From Chloranthus sessilifolius (taxonomy: Eukaryota > Streptophyta > Magnoliopsida > Chloranthales > Chloranthaceae), in the NCBI GenBank assembly GCA_021018995.1, contig CM037597.1, positions 34,722,936 through 34,786,935 of the forward strand: DNA of 64,000 nt, given 5' to 3'. Under the pieces are notes generated by a model. It did no database searches. It worked only from the letters and a program-made list of their open reading frames with translations, and had not been told where the DNA came from. This document shows, one piece after another, positions 10,089-22,387 of the stretch; positions within the stretch are counted from its first letter, which is position 1, and each line of letters opens with the position of its first letter. The position numbers and the translations under genes were made by a program.

Positions 10089-12540
10089 ATGTCGGGTGAG
10101 GGTGAGCATATTCCTGAGGAGGGCCACGAGGAGGGGCCCGAGATTGTATACGGCCCGCGAGGGGAACAGTTCATTTGGGTAGAGCGGAGAGCGGGCCCAT
10201 GGCTTGAGATACAAGGCGAGGCTGCTTGAGTCGGCCTCCTTCACCAACAACATACCCACATTTCCAATTTCGGGATAGCGGGCAAGGTAAAAGAGAGGTT
10301 CAATTCATTTTCATTATGTAGTTTTTGCTTTGCCCTTGTGATCTGATGAGCATTTTCTTGGGTGCAGGACCTGCCCAACATTGTATTCTGTGGCGGGTGG
10401 CTCGACTTCCATGAGTTCTACCTCTACGTCCCTCCCGTAGTAAAGGTCCTTCTGGCACAGGTGGGCTTCGGAGAATTTCTGTCTTGTCCCGCCATGAGGG
10501 CCAACGCTACCTATTTGAAAGCCCAAATTGAACGGTTTCACCCTGAGACGATGACCTTTCACATGGCATATGCAGAGATGACTTTGGCACCCGTTGACTG
10601 GGCCATGATTACCGGCATCAGGATAGGGGGGATACCGATATCCGATCTCGCGGTGCCAAGTCGAGAGGACATCACTCGATTGATTGAGGCCTATCCTCCT
10701 CGCGGGCAGACACATGGCACCGAGGTCAAGATGTCTTGGTTGACCTCACTTTATACACCTAATGAGTTAGTGGATCTGGGTCAGCCAGACAGGATGCTCT
10801 ACATCACGCCCGAGCGGGCGATCATCCTAGCCCACATTACTCTCTAGGTCCTTCTTAGTAAGACCCTTTTCACCAATGCGAGCGGTGGCCGAGTCAGCCT
10901 AGCCCTGCTGAGTGTGATGGACAATTGGGGTGACGTCCACAGGTATGATTGGGGAGGGGCAGGGTATGCATGGCTGATGTACAATTTGTCTCGGGTCATG
11001 ACTGGGGATTCAAAGTCTGCTATTGGATTTTGGGCCGCCCTGGAGGTAATTCCTCATTCCTTTGCCTTTGCCATTTTTTTTGAATGATCCATATATGCTA
11101 CTGACCCGCTCTTGTGCAATCTCCCCCCTTTTCAGGTATGGGGATACCATCACTTTCACCCTGGGCGCCAACTTCTTTTCTCGGAGTTGCTTACCTATCC
11201 CCTCCTCAGCAACTGGAATCAGACCCGATGCCGTGATGTAGGTTTAAAGCACTTGGAGATGGGTCTGAGGTCCCAACTCGACTTGATGGTTCCTGAGCAG
11301 GTAAAACTCTCTTTCAACTTTATTTGTTTTTTTAGCTCGGGAATCTCCCTTTACTGATGTGCTAACTACTGGGATTCTCTCTCTTTTTTTTTCTTTTGAC
11401 TTGGGCAGATCCTCCCTGACCCGTACCTTGCATCACCCTTCTGGGACCGAGCAGCTGTAGGCGCTTCCCGCCTATTTAACAATCACCGCGTCGTTTTCTT
11501 CTATGGAGCATGCGCTAAATTCTATTATCTGGGGGAGCGAGTCGTGCACCAATTTCAGGGTTATTATGCCATACCTGTGGACCCTCCGGTGGATGTTTGG
11601 TATCCCGTTGGCAGTATCGAAGAGCTTACCACGACCTTCTTCAACAGTGGGCTTCCCATCCATGCTCTCCATGTGCCCAGGGACTACCATCTTTGGTACG
11701 AGTGCCTGCCGTACTAGTTTATCTTGCCGCGCTTTGTACCTAGCACCAATTTTCTTGCGTTCGGCGGCCCTCTCGGCTAGGTAATTCTTCTTAGCTTGGA
11801 TTAGTTCCCTTTATGCTTTAGTTCGGCCCTTCATTCCTTCTAAGCGGATCTTTATTTTGTTCATAGTTTACTCCAGGGGATGATTCAGATGGTGAAGGCA
11901 GACGGTGAGATATGTCGGGAATATCCTCCGATGTCGCCCTCTCGTGTGGGTCCTTGAGCAGGGCCTCGGTGCTGGGTCCGTCAGGTACCTCTCATGGTGG
12001 TATCCCTGGTGGCGATCCACCCATGGTCTATGGGACCTTCTGGCACCTGGATGACAGCTTCCATTCGGGCCTCTGTGCGGACGTGGATCGACAAGTGTGG
12101 CTTTCTGCTGAGGCGGCCCATGTCCCTCCTCCTGAGGTGGTTCCAGGGGTAAGTCTGCTTACAGCCCAATCTCTTTCCGCTTTAGCCTCCTATTATACAT
12201 GCTTTAAGATTGCCCTGATAATTGATGTTATATTATTCTGAACGTAGGATTTCAACTCGGCCATGGAATATGCGGAGTACCATCATCATCTTGCAGAGCT
12301 TAGGGAAGTGGAGACGGTGAGTACCCTGCTGCCCTACTCCTCTCATTCATTTCATTATCATTTGTCCCTTAACTGATCCTTACTCTTGACTTTGACTGTG
12401 CCTTGTAGCGTGCTCGTGCTAAGGAGTCGCGTTCTTTATTCAGTAGGATCTCGCAGGCGTGGTCCAGGGTGGGGGACATTCGGACCTTCCAGAGATCCTC
12501 TCGTCGTCGAAAGAAATCAAAGGGCGCGAGCAAGGAATAG
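10089..12540 (+). pseudogene. Element A aORF1: seven-exon plant-mobile-domain-like gene, nonsense-mutated
   Basis: Exons: 10089-10286, 10368-11045, 11136-11300, 11409-11780, 11867-12148, 12248-12316 and 12409-12540, all with GT..AG introns and phase 0, about 632 codons. Exon 2 holds the best domain match: ETMTFHMAYAEMTLAPVDW followed by MITGIRIGG, like the H-x-F-H/GEMT-x-T-L-E-D/GLPVDG signature of the plant mobile domain (aminotransferase-like family). Exon 5 starts acidic (GDDSDGE). The C-terminus is a basic RRRKKSKG, a likely nuclear signal. In-frame stops fall at 10227 (apparently CGA to TGA), 10845, 11715, 11778 (CAG in element B) and 11906; no frameshift is needed. It is antisense to gag-pol. 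PMD proteins act in transcription and transposon silencing; the role here is unknown. Confidence 0.72.
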
Positions 12541-12884
12541 GCTTTTAGTTTTTGTTTTGAAAACTCAGTACTCTTTGGAATTCGATTTGTTTAATTATTT
12601 TGGGGATGGTTGATGTGATACTTTGGATCATTTTTTGGAAAATATTTTTAGAATTTTTGCATTGATTTTATGCCACGATCTCCTTGTATTGGACCTGTTT
12701 CTCTGCAAGATGTGTTTGCCCAAAATGTTCTCGTAAGTTTAATTCTTGGGTGTATGCTTTGATGTAGATCAACTCATATGAATAAACAAAATAATTGCCA
12801 AACTGTTAGTGAAAGGAGGTGTGAAAGACAAAGGGTGTAAGTCCCCACAAATGGGTCCTGACGTTGAAGAGGGGGGTCGAGTGG
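12541..12884. other. Spacer after aORF1 in element A
   Basis: A/T-rich DNA follows the aORF1 stop, presumably its 3' UTR. No gene is visible. Confidence 0.4.
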
Positions 12885-13065
12885 CGAACTATTAGTTGCG
12901 CCAAAGTTGAAATCCTGTAAAATATATTAGCTAGAACTATTAGCGCGCATAAATGGGGACCAAAATGTCAGGTGTAACTAATAGTTGTTCCGTGCTCAAC
13001 TGGGGAGAAAACACCGCACAACTAATACGCCTGTTTAACCTGGGGAGCAGTGGGTCCTTATATAC
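12885..13065 (+). promoter_or_regulatory. Putative promoter of element A aORF2: three palindromes plus TATA box
   Basis: Palindromes lie at about 12885-12905, 12968-12995 and 13014-13032; the last is degenerate. CCTTATATACCC at 13056-13067 gives a TATA box starting 26 bp after the last palindrome and about 140 bp before the ATG at 13200. Element B has the same 26-bp gap and a TTATAA at the same distance from its aORF2. Function is inferred from this match. Confidence 0.6.
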
Positions 13066-13199
13066 CCGAGTTAGTCCAAAAATTACTTTGTTTTTATTTG
13101 ACTTGGCCCTTTTGACCGGTTCTTTTTGCTCTTGCTTTTCCAAGGCGGGTTCATCACCATACATTGATTTTTATCTTCTCAGAAGATCTTTGTACATTC

Positions 13200-14697
13200 A
13201 TGGACCCACTTTCTAACCCTCTTTTACGTGGAGGGCTTGGAGCCAATTTACCCCCTTCCTTGGGCCTGGGGCCCAAATTTCTAACAGCCTGGTTTGAGAG
13301 CATGAATGAGAGTGAGCTCGCCGACTTGGAGTGCCTTAGGCTATCTCGCCTTCCTTCCTTTCTAGAGGTTCCTCCACGGTGGGAACTCCTTTTCGCTACC
13401 GCTTCATTTTGGGATGTGAATTCCCATATATTCCATTTTGGGAAGCGGGAGCTAACCCCAACCCTTGAGGACCTATCCAATCTGTCTGACTTGAAGCTTC
13501 ACAGGGGCCTTGCAAGAGTCATGCCTCGGCCGGGCTACTCCAAATCCATCCACCTTACTCTCGATTTGATGAAACTTGAGTATGAGAAAAGTCTCATCGG
13601 GGGGCCCACAAGGTGTTTGCTAAAATTCGTCAAAGAACTTTTCGGTGATGAAAGTCTCCGAAAATTTTTTATTAGGAATATTTTAAACGTGAAAGCTCTA
13701 GCACTCGGGCTCATTTATGAAATCCTCTTCTTTACTAGGGGAGAGCTTCTCATTGGCAATTTGCGATGTTTTAACAGAGCTGGAGGTGGGCCGATCCATG
13801 ATGCATTTGGTGCTCGCCGAGCTGTATCGAGGCCTTGATTCATTTACTTTGGGCAAGGTGGAGGGCCTTCAGGGGTGCCCCTTGTTGCTTCAGGTCTGGT
13901 TGGATGAGCACCTCACTGTCTTGGGTCCTGTGCTCCGCTTTTATATTGCTCGAGGTGAGGTGGTTCAGTGCTTTCTGGGTAGATGTCACTTGCTTCCACA
14001 GGGCGATGTGTCAGCTCTTAAACTTTGGTTGACCGATGCTAAGCCGACATGGAGGCTTCTTTGGTTGGACCGGACATTCCCAGTAGTTCGTTCTAGAGAC
14101 CATGAGGGCATCACCCTCCTAGGTTTGACTGGCAGCACCTTCTACTTCCCATTCCGAGTATTGAGCTAATTCGGCTCCCCTCAGCACGTGCCTTGTGAGA
14201 CCAAACCCCCTCTATGTGATTTGATCTTTTCTAGGGGGTCCACTGGAGACATAGATCGGATTGCTACTCTTTGGGAGACGCATCAGTCGATGCTGATGTG
14301 TGATATTGGGTAGGGAGATTTGGTTAGAACTCCTCCTGAGTATGAGGCCTGGCTATTGACTGAGTGGCCTGTTGCTGATGGTCCAAATTCAGCAAAGATC
14401 GTTGATACTGGAGGCCCCTGGCCAAAGAAGGAGACGACACTCTGAGCCCATATCAAGCTACTTGCGGACGAGAAGAGGGTCCTGCAAGAACTTTTGGCAC
14501 ATGAAAAGGTTAGAGCAGAAATAGGAGAGAGAGAGGTCCTCCGTTTGAAGGGATCATTGAGCGTTGCTTTCGGAGTCGCCGACTCTTCTCGGAAGAGGTA
14601 TAAGAGCCTTCATGGTCACTGGCTGACTGAGTGGAATGTCCGGGAAGATGACCTTCATGCTGAGATTAGTGCATTGAAGCACGAGCTGGGCCGCTAA
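13200..14697 (+). pseudogene. Element A aORF2: second plant-mobile-domain-like gene, frameshifted
   Basis: The start MDPLSNPLL is chosen because element B's copy starts MDPLPDLN at the matching place. The N-terminal half has an IFHFGKRELTPTLEDLSNL motif, a plant-mobile-domain-like H-x-F-x-x-G/L-T-P-T-L-E-D signature, then GGPTRC and LFGDESLRK. A frameshift near 13740-13770 moves the frame to a second segment (MMHLVLAELYRGLD ... GITLLGLTGSTFYFP), which ends in TAA at 14167. Homology continues past this and further stops to a charged, coiled-coil-like C-terminus ending at 14697. No intron is evident. It follows aORF1 on the same strand, with its own promoter-like region, and is antisense to pol. 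Function is unknown. Confidence 0.65.
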
Positions 14698-16100
14698 CTC
14701 CTTGCACAAGTAACTTTTTTTGCACAAATCAGATACACAGAAAAGGGGCATAAAAATCCCATTATAGATACACACATTTTTGGTATACATATTTTCTTCA
14801 TGTTTTTGCTATTTTTTGTTTATTTGTAAAAAGGAAAGCATGCTAGTCATCATACCGGCTATTTTTTGGGATGTGGTGTAAGCCGTGTATTTTGTAAATG
14901 AAAGGTAGTTTATTATATACATAGACTTTTTGGTCTTTTTATTTTGTGCATATATATATATATATATTGTGTGGTGCCTTAATCACCTTGTGAAATCCTA
15001 GGTCCTCTTTTGAGCATGGTCGAATGCCTCTTTGACTGGTTGATTCTGAAAGAGTTTCAACAGTCTTACCAAGGCCGGAATGTCCATCCCCTTGGGTCGA
15101 GTCAAACCTTTCTCCTTACCTTGAGTCATACATTTGACAAAGCAATTTCATGAAAACAATTCTGGTCAGGACTCGATTCGAACTCACATGAGCGGCCCCG
15201 TCAGTCAAGAGGGTACAGGAAGAGTAACCAAGAGGGATCCTTAAACATTTAATTAATCATTCCAAACCCCTCTTCTCTTTCCTTTTTCTTTTCTTTCTTC
15301 TCTCTTTTTTTTTTTCATTTATCTCTTATTTTACCCGTGGCACCCTTTTGGGTTTTCACCACGTCCATGGGTTTAGCTCTCTTACCCCAAGAGTCCTTTT
15401 GGGTTTTCACCTGGTCTGCACAAACTCATTGTTTTTACCCATAGTGCCCTTTCGGGTTTTCACCACGTCCATCTTGCTTTGAGCTTGTATTTTTATTTTA
15501 TTTTTTTCTTTCTTTTTTTTATTTTTTCATTTCTTTTTTTCACAGCCACGACATAGACGTCGATTCCATCATAGCCGGCTAGATGGGGTTCTGGTGTCGT
15601 CTCACAACTCAGCTTGTGTTGACTTAACAGATGCTATGCTTGCTTGTGAACCTACGAAGAGGGCTTCCTTCAGGGTGTAGCTTGGCCATGGGATAGGTTA
15701 GGATTTGAAGGTATGCTGGGCTAAAAAGGTTTCCTTGACATGGCTTCAGTTTTCTCAATATACTTGGGGATCTTACTGTACATGCCCCATAATTTTTTGT
15801 TCTTTTCATTTTGTTTCAGGCAATCTCTTTTTGAGGTTTTGCTTTTCTGATTTTTTTAGATTTTGATAGTAACTTTACTTCATCTCCTTTTTTCTTTTTC
15901 TCTCTTTTTTGTATGCACACACACCTTTTTTGGGAAAGGGGTTTATCCGAAAGAAAGGCCCAAGCTCAAATGGGGTAGCAAAGGATATCATCATTTTTAG
16001 GGATACTTTTTGGCTACTATGCATGGAACAATGGCCTCTTTTGGGTGGTTCTTAAACAGTTACGTATCTATTTCACCAATACTTACCTTATCACGATAGA
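14698..16100. other. Spacer between the convergent aORF2 and pol of element A
   Basis: It contains T-rich and (TA)n tracts (about 14950-14968) and the conserved GGGTTTTCACC repeats described separately. Several short stretches match element B between 50240 and 52340 (for example 'ccatggccaagctacaccc' in one orientation or the other). The region is non-coding in both elements. Confidence 0.55.
15330..15480. repeat. Conserved ~50-bp repeats (GGGTTTTCACCACGTCCAT) downstream of pol, element A
   Basis: There are three clear units built of TTTTACCC(G/A)(T/A)..GCCCTTTTGGGTTTTCACC(A/T)(C/G)GTC. Element B carries four matching units in inverse orientation at 50925-51125, so the relation to pol is the same. 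The region is non-coding on both strands in both elements. Confidence 0.75.
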
Positions 16101-17240
16101 CTAAGAGTAGAACCGTCGGACGTATCCAGCATTGATGGGCTTAGGAAGGTGATCTCCGTCCATGGTGGCGAGGCGGATGGCGTACCTCGATAGTACTTCT
16201 CAGACGACGTAAGGCCCTTCCCAGTTCGGCTTGAACTTCCCTCTCGGATCGGCGTGGTGGGATTGGAAGATCTTATTCAGTATAGTGTCTCCTACCTTCG
16301 AATCTTGACCGCAGACACGTTTATTGTAAGTGCGTGCGATTCGCCCTTGGTAAACTTGAGTATGACACAAGGCTAGGAGTCTCTTCTCGTCCAATAAGTT
16401 TAATTGCTCGAAGTGGGATCTCTCTCTCTCTCTGCTTCGGGTAAGCCTAATTCCATAAGGATTCAGAGTGAGGGTACTTTAACCTCTATTGGTAGGGCAG
16501 CCTCAGTTCCATACACGAGGGAGAATGGTATTGCCCCCGTAGCGGTACGGATTGACGTTCTGTAGGCTCACAAAGTAAATAGCAACATTTTGCTCCAATC
16601 TCGATATGTGAGATCATTTTCTCAAGGATGCGGATGACTATTTTGTTTGCAGTTTCTACGGCTCCATTAGTTTGAGGTCGATAAGGTGACGAGCGATGAT
16701 GCTTGATTTTATATTGCTCACAGTAGGCTTGGATGCGCTTATTCACAAAATTGGTGCCATTGTCCGTGATGATGTCATTGGGTACTCCAAATCGGCACAC
16801 AATATTATTCTTGAGAAACTTCTCGACATGACTGGCTGTGATGTTGGCATATGACGCCGCTTCTACCCATTTGGTGAAGTATTCAATGGCGACGAGGATG
16901 AATCGATGCCCGTTTGATGCTTTTGGGCTAATCATTCCAATGACGTCAAGGCCCCAGGTAGCAAATGGCCAAGGAGTGGTCATGCAGTGTTGATCGATGG
17001 AAGGAGAATGTATCAGACTGAAGTGTTCCTGACACTTGTAGCATTTCTGAACATGTTTACAGCAATCCGATTCCATAGTGGTCCAAAAGTATCCCTACCG
17101 CAGAATTTTCTTAGCAAGCATGTGACCGCTAACGTGGGCTCTGCATACTCCCTCATGGATCTTGTTCATGATACTGGTTGCTTCACTTTTTCTAAGGCAC
17201 TTGGGCAAGATGTTATTGTATGATCGCTTGTAAAGGCACT
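16101..17240 (-). pseudogene. Integrase of element A (degenerate)
   Basis: The zinc-binding HHCC end (…CYKCQEH) precedes a catalytic core in which the D-D-E residues are visible: WGLDVIGMI, ITDNGTNF and PQTNGAVETANK. The frame runs 17076-16486 on the minus strand and then breaks. The C-terminal part resumes at 16394-16200 (RGKFKPNWEGPYVV) and ends near 16101 (RRFYS, stop). Element B's intact 355-residue copy shows the full length. The enzyme inserts the cDNA into the genome; this copy cannot make it. Confidence 0.88.
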
Positions 17241-17532
17241 CCTCGTAAACAACGTAGCCTGCTGCTAGACGTTGAATGGTTCACCGATCCGTCTTGGATG
17301 TACCCTCAGGGAAAGTTTGCATCTCGAGAAAATTCTTGATATCTGAGAACCAAGGTGGCTCATCATCAGGCTTTGTAGGTTCCTCAATCTGGAGGCAGAA
17401 GGCTGGCTCACTTCTCTGCTCGATCATGATTGGCTTCATCTCAGCACCATATGGGATTTCTATCATTGATGCCAACGTCTCTAGTGCGTCGGCAAAACGA
17501 TTCCTTATCCGGGGGACATATGAGAATATCAC

Positions 17533-17931
17533 GTCTTGGAAGCAAGCTATCAGATCCTCAAGGTGTTAAGGATAAGGGATCAGTTTCTCATCTTTCATCT
17601 TCCAGTCACCATTCGTCTGGCATATGATTAACTGTGAATCACCAAGCACTCAAAGGTGAGTTATATTTAGATCAAGAGCCGCCTGCAGGCCAGCGACACA
17701 AGCTTCATATTCAGCCATGTTGTTTGTGTAAGGAAAATTGAGCTTAATAGAGACCGGTACATGGGATCCTTTCGGAGAAATCAGAATGGCGCCAACTCCC
17801 TGACCTTCGATATTTACGGCCCTGTCAAAGTGCATTACCCACGATTCCTCTGCTTCCTTAGTATCATCTTCCGTCATGAAAAGGATGTCCTCATCAGAGA
17901 ACTTGGTTCTTAAAGGTTCATAATTTGGCAA
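17533..17931 (-). pseudogene. Archaeal-type second RNase H of element A (degenerate)
   Basis: The frame 17931-17650 has WVMHFDRAVNIEGQGVGAIL (catalytic Asp in HFD), NNMAEYEACVAGLQAAL (Glu in EYE) and continues toward a GDSQL motif (second Asp) before breaking near 17560. The tether continues in a separate frame at 17532-17281. An additional RNase H between the usual RNase H and integrase marks the Tat lineage. Element B has the same domain at 48463 onward with G in place of the R of HFDR. Confidence 0.8.
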
Positions 17932-19479
17932 AGGATTATTGGCAAGATGATCAGCAAGCGCCTACCCCTTAATCGACTTCTAAGTGACATATGTGATGTC
18001 AAACTCAAACAATAACAATTGCCATTGTGCAGTCCGCCCAGTGAGAGCTGGCTTTTCGAACAGGTATTTAATGGATTTATTTCGGCTAAGAGTAGAATGG
18101 CCTGAGATAGCAAGTAATGGCGGAGCCTCTGAGTAGCCCATACAAGAGCCAGGCATGCTTTCTCTGGATGAGAATAACGCATTTTATAATTAGTAAACTT
18201 CTTGCTTAGATAGTAAATGGCATGCTCTCTTCTTCCTGTCTCGTCATGCTTCCCTAAGACACATCCCATCGAGACTTCCATCATGGAGAGATACATTAAA
18301 AGTGGTCTCCTTGGCTCGGGTAGTACCAACACAGGTGGGTTAAGTAGCTTTTGATTTTATCGAATGCTACCTGACAATCATCATTCCATTCAATGAGTGA
18401 GTTCTTCCTTAGTAGCTTGAAGATCGGTGTACAGATGGGCATTAGCTGTGCAATGAGCCGACTGATATATTGTATTCTGCCTAAGAACCCTCTAACTTCT
18501 TTCTCAGTAGACGATGGTGGCATTTCTGTGATAGCTTTGACTTTGACTGGGTCGACCTCTATCCCTCTCCTGCTGACAATGAGCCCCAACAGCTTTCTAG
18601 ACATAACACCAAAAGCGCACTTCTATGGATTTGGACTAACTTGTACTTTCTCAGCCTCTCAAACAGCTTTTGAAGGTTTACCAGATGGTCGCTTTGCTCC
18701 GGTGACTTGGATATCATATCGTCAACATACACCTCAATCTCTAGGTGCATCATGTTGTGGAATAGCACAGTCATAGCTCTCTGGTACGTTGCATTGGCAT
18801 TCTTTAGCCCAAACGGCATGACTTTATAGCAGAAGGTTCCCCAAGGAGTGATAAACACTGCCTTCTCTCGATCTGTCTCTGCCATCTTTATTTGATTGTA
18901 TCCTGAAAATCCATCCATGAAAGAGAGCATCCCGTGCTTAGCAGTGTTATCGACTAAGATGTCGATGTGTGGCAATGGGAAATCATCTTTTGGGCTTGCT
19001 CTGTTCAAATTGCAGAAATCGATGCACATGCGGACCTTTCCATCTTTCTTTGGTACAGGCACGATATTGGCTAGCCACTGCGGGTATTTAGATACCATGA
19101 GAAACCCTGCATCATATTGCTTGATGACCTCATCCTTGACTTTCAGCATCCACTCGGGTCAGAGACGTCTCAGCTTCTGCTTAACCGGCTTCATCTCAAG
19201 GTAGAGGGGCAACTCATGCTCAACCAAATCGGTATCCAGACCAAGCATGTCCTCGTATGACCAGCCAAAAACCTCTTGATATGACCAAAGGAAGTCGATC
19301 ATGCCTTTTCTTTCTTCGGGAGACAGTGACGTTTCAATCTTTGTTATTCTGGGAATCTCCTCAGTCCCTTGATGGATATCCTCTATCTCTTCAACAACGG
19401 GGGTAGGGCCATGCTCAAAGTCGGCGAATCGATCAAGGAGCTCATTGGGGAGCTCCTCCAAAGGACCATCCTCGTCCAA
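17932..19479 (-). pseudogene. Reverse transcriptase and RNase H of element A (broken into several frames)
   Basis: 19479-19159 holds the N-terminal tether (GMIDFLWSYQEVFGWSYEDM). 19149-18559 holds the RT palm and fingers (VPVPKKDGKVRMCIDFCNLN, FMDGFSGYNQIKM, and YVDDM with the catalytic Asp pair). 18604-18296 is the connection (GFLGRIQYISRLI), and 18332-17910 is RNase H (YLSKKFTNYKMRYSHPEKACL, ALVWATQRLRHYL). At least three frame changes separate the pieces. Confidence 0.88.
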
Positions 19480-19833
19480 ACTCGTAACACCTACCTCTTC
19501 TTGTATTTCTACAGGGAAGGGGTTGATTTCATGTGGGACGGGTATTTCGATTAAGGCATCTTTTTGTGAGACTTTTTCTGGAATTTTAAATGACCATGTT
19601 TTTGGACTTGGTATTTTTTCAATGTTTTTGGGATTTGGTATTTTTGCAATGTTTTTGGGATATGATGTTTTTGCAATGTTTTTGAGATTTTGATTTTCTT
19701 TGGAGATGGACCCTTGGCGAGGCGGGTTGCTGTATATACAAGGTATTGCCTGCCAAGGGCTTATCTCACTTTTTATAGGTTATTTTTTTTTTAAATAGAT
19801 GCCAAACTTTAGGCCACTCCCTGCTTCTAGAGT

Positions 19834-20875
19834 TTAGGGCAAAGATACCCAATTGCATACCTGAGGGGCCACTCCTTTACCTGTTGGGATGGAGGGTGCT
19901 GACTGATATGGCTTATTGGAGTCAGCCTCTATCATATTGATCCCCAGTTCGTCTGAGATGATGTCCTCAAATGTCAATACCATTTTATGGTGATTTACCA
20001 TGGGGGGTGTTTGTTCAGGTACTGGTCGTCGTTCCTCGAAGAGGGACAACACAACCAAATCTATTTTCAGGCTAGGAAGGGAGATCTGGGGATTGGTGGG
20101 ATGTATTAGGGCTGTGGGTTTGTGTGGGGTCAAATGTGTTACCCCATTTCGGTCAATTTTGATGACCCATCCGCTGACAAAGGAATCCCTGATGTGCGGC
20201 CTAGGGCGAGGTTTCTCTTCTATGTTGATTCCTTGAGCTCTTGCCGCTACGGCGACCCTGGCTTTTTCTTTGGCCTCTCAGACCTCTTCCTCTGTGGGCT
20301 TGTACCCTAGCCCGAATCTTACTTTCCATCCCTTAGCCACCACTAGCTCTCTTCTACCTTATAATCTGGGCCTGAGTCCTCAGCCTTTCTGGAAGCCCTA
20401 CTTTTGGAGCATAGCCATCGCCGCTACCATACTGCCTCTTATTTTAGGCATGATGCCCTCAATGGGCTCCGGGAGTATCGCTGACACCTCATATTTAAAA
20501 CTGTGGAGGTCGACATCCTTAGCAGTGTGTGGTATATCCAACACATTGGGTTTTCTATGCTATTGGCAGCCTTTTCTTTCTCACTGTGCCCCTCACCAAT
20601 GATTGTAATAATTTTGTGCTCAGATGCAAACTTGAGTTTTTGGTGCAAAGTTGAAGGTATGTCTCCGACCTCGTGCAGCCACGGGAGCCCCAACAATAGA
20701 TTAAATGAAGATTTGATATCCATGACTTGAAACAAGATGGAAAAGGTCATTGGCCCTATCAACAGCTCAAGATCAACTTCTCCCATTATTTCTCTCCTGG
20801 TATTGTCAAAACCTCTTGTGCTGGTTCTGGTGGGCCTCAGCATGCATGGATCGACCCCAATCTTAGTGGCGGTTC
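19834..20875 (-). pseudogene. Protease C-terminal part and G-patch-like segment of element A
   Basis: The frame at 20843-20439 contains TRGFDNTRREIMGEVDLE and FNLLLGLPWLHEV, the C-terminal half of the retropepsin. Further down, a decayed G-patch-like stretch (RFGLGYKP type, about 20420-20280) and a linker ending PQVCNWVSLP (20133-19834) precede the RT. Several stops are present. Confidence 0.7.
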
Positions 20876-22387
20876 TTAATAGCCATTATCAATTAAAACC
20901 AGGGGAATGACCATATTTCCAGACTCAACGGTTATATTTAATGACCTGAAGTGGCTACACCCTTCTTCAGGTAAGTCAGCATCAGAGAATGAAATGGCAT
21001 TCGGAGCCATCACTTGCCCAATTATCTGCCCGACTTCATCGGGGCTAACTTGGAGCAACACATGCGCATTTTTCAACGCCCCCATCAATGCTTGGAAATG
21101 GAGTGGGGATGTCATTAATAGATCCCACACAGTGATATGGGCGGGCATTCTCCTTAGCTGAGTCTCTAGTATATGTTCCTGACTCATTTTTTCAAAGGGG
21201 TTTATTGCGCTATCTTTCTTCCCCTCTGGTTGGGCTTGTGTTGCTACTGGTGCTTCTGCCTGCTTCAATATCCTCTCAGACCGTGTGACAAAATCCACTG
21301 CCCCTTCTCTACTACTGCTGTCGGTATTGACATCTGTTTGCTCGTAGCTTAGCAGGACCTGATGAGGGTCATAGGTTGGTCCCGAGAGCTGGAAAGGTAT
21401 GGCTGCTGGTACTTGAGGCACTTGTACTGTCGGCTCAGGAGGTGTGGGCAACACCTGATTTATTTTGGTGGTAGCGGGTTGGGTGGAAAAATTGGGCCAG
21501 ATAAGGGTGGTTAAGCTTGAGGGTGGTGGCATTGGAGGGAAGGAGGTAAAAGTAAGCCATTGATAGCTGGTGGGCACTGGCGGGAGATGGGGGTCTGATG
21601 GGCCATTAAGTAATTGATCGGGGTGGTGGAGTTCACAGGCGAAACATGGGGTGATGGGATGGGCACAAGCCATTGATAACTGATGGGTGCGGGTGTGGGA
21701 TTGGGGGCCCTGATGGCTTATTGGGCAATTGATGGGGGCTGTGGAGTTTGTTGGTGGTTGAACTGGGGGAAATGGGGTGGACGCAAGCCATTGATAACTA
21801 GAGGGTGCAGGCGTAGGATTGGGGGCCTGTTGGCTCATCGGGTAATTGCTGGGGGTGGTGGTGTATGGTTTGTATGCATTGATATGTACATAATTGACAG
21901 GTGTGGTGGATGGAAAGTATGCCCTGAGATCCAAGGGTTCAATTTGCGAGGTCGGGTTGGGGAAATATTTAGATAAATTTAGGGGTTCAATTATCCCTAT
22001 GTTCCTTTCTTCCATGTTTCTTGACAATGGTACCACATAACTCTCCCGATCACTGATATAATCGGATCGGTCAAATTGAAACTCCTCATCTTCTATCATT
22101 CTAACGGTGTGTCTGGGACCTGCTTCTCCGGTAGGATGTGGGGGTAGTGGCACTTGGTGAATATTAGCATGCTGAGAAGGTGCAGGGGGAATGATTTTCT
22201 CGGCGTCGATCAAATCCTGGATTGCGTGCTTCAATGGGAAGCAGCAATCAGTTGGGTGACCCGAACCCTGATGAAAATTGCAGTGGGCATTCGGGTCATA
22301 GTTCTTTGGGATCGAGTGAGGAGGAGGTTGCGGTTGACAGATAGTGACTAATCCCTTTTCCACTAATAATGGCAGAAGTACACTCAA
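20876..22387 (-). pseudogene. Gag C-terminus, Pro-rich linker and protease N-terminus of element A (503-residue open frame)
   Basis: The frame starts within the Gag tail (MSVLLPLLVEKGLV). Next comes a zinc-knuckle variant, CNFHQGSGHPTDCCFPLKH, residues about 34-52. Residues about 170-330 are a Pro/Ser/Thr-rich linker with three or four diverged copies of a unit containing SSYQWLASTPFPP. The end reaches the retropepsin active-site strand LVLIDNGY and stops at once at 20876-20878, where the active-site triad should continue. The longest open frame in element A, it is still only a fragment of gag-pro. Confidence 0.8.
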
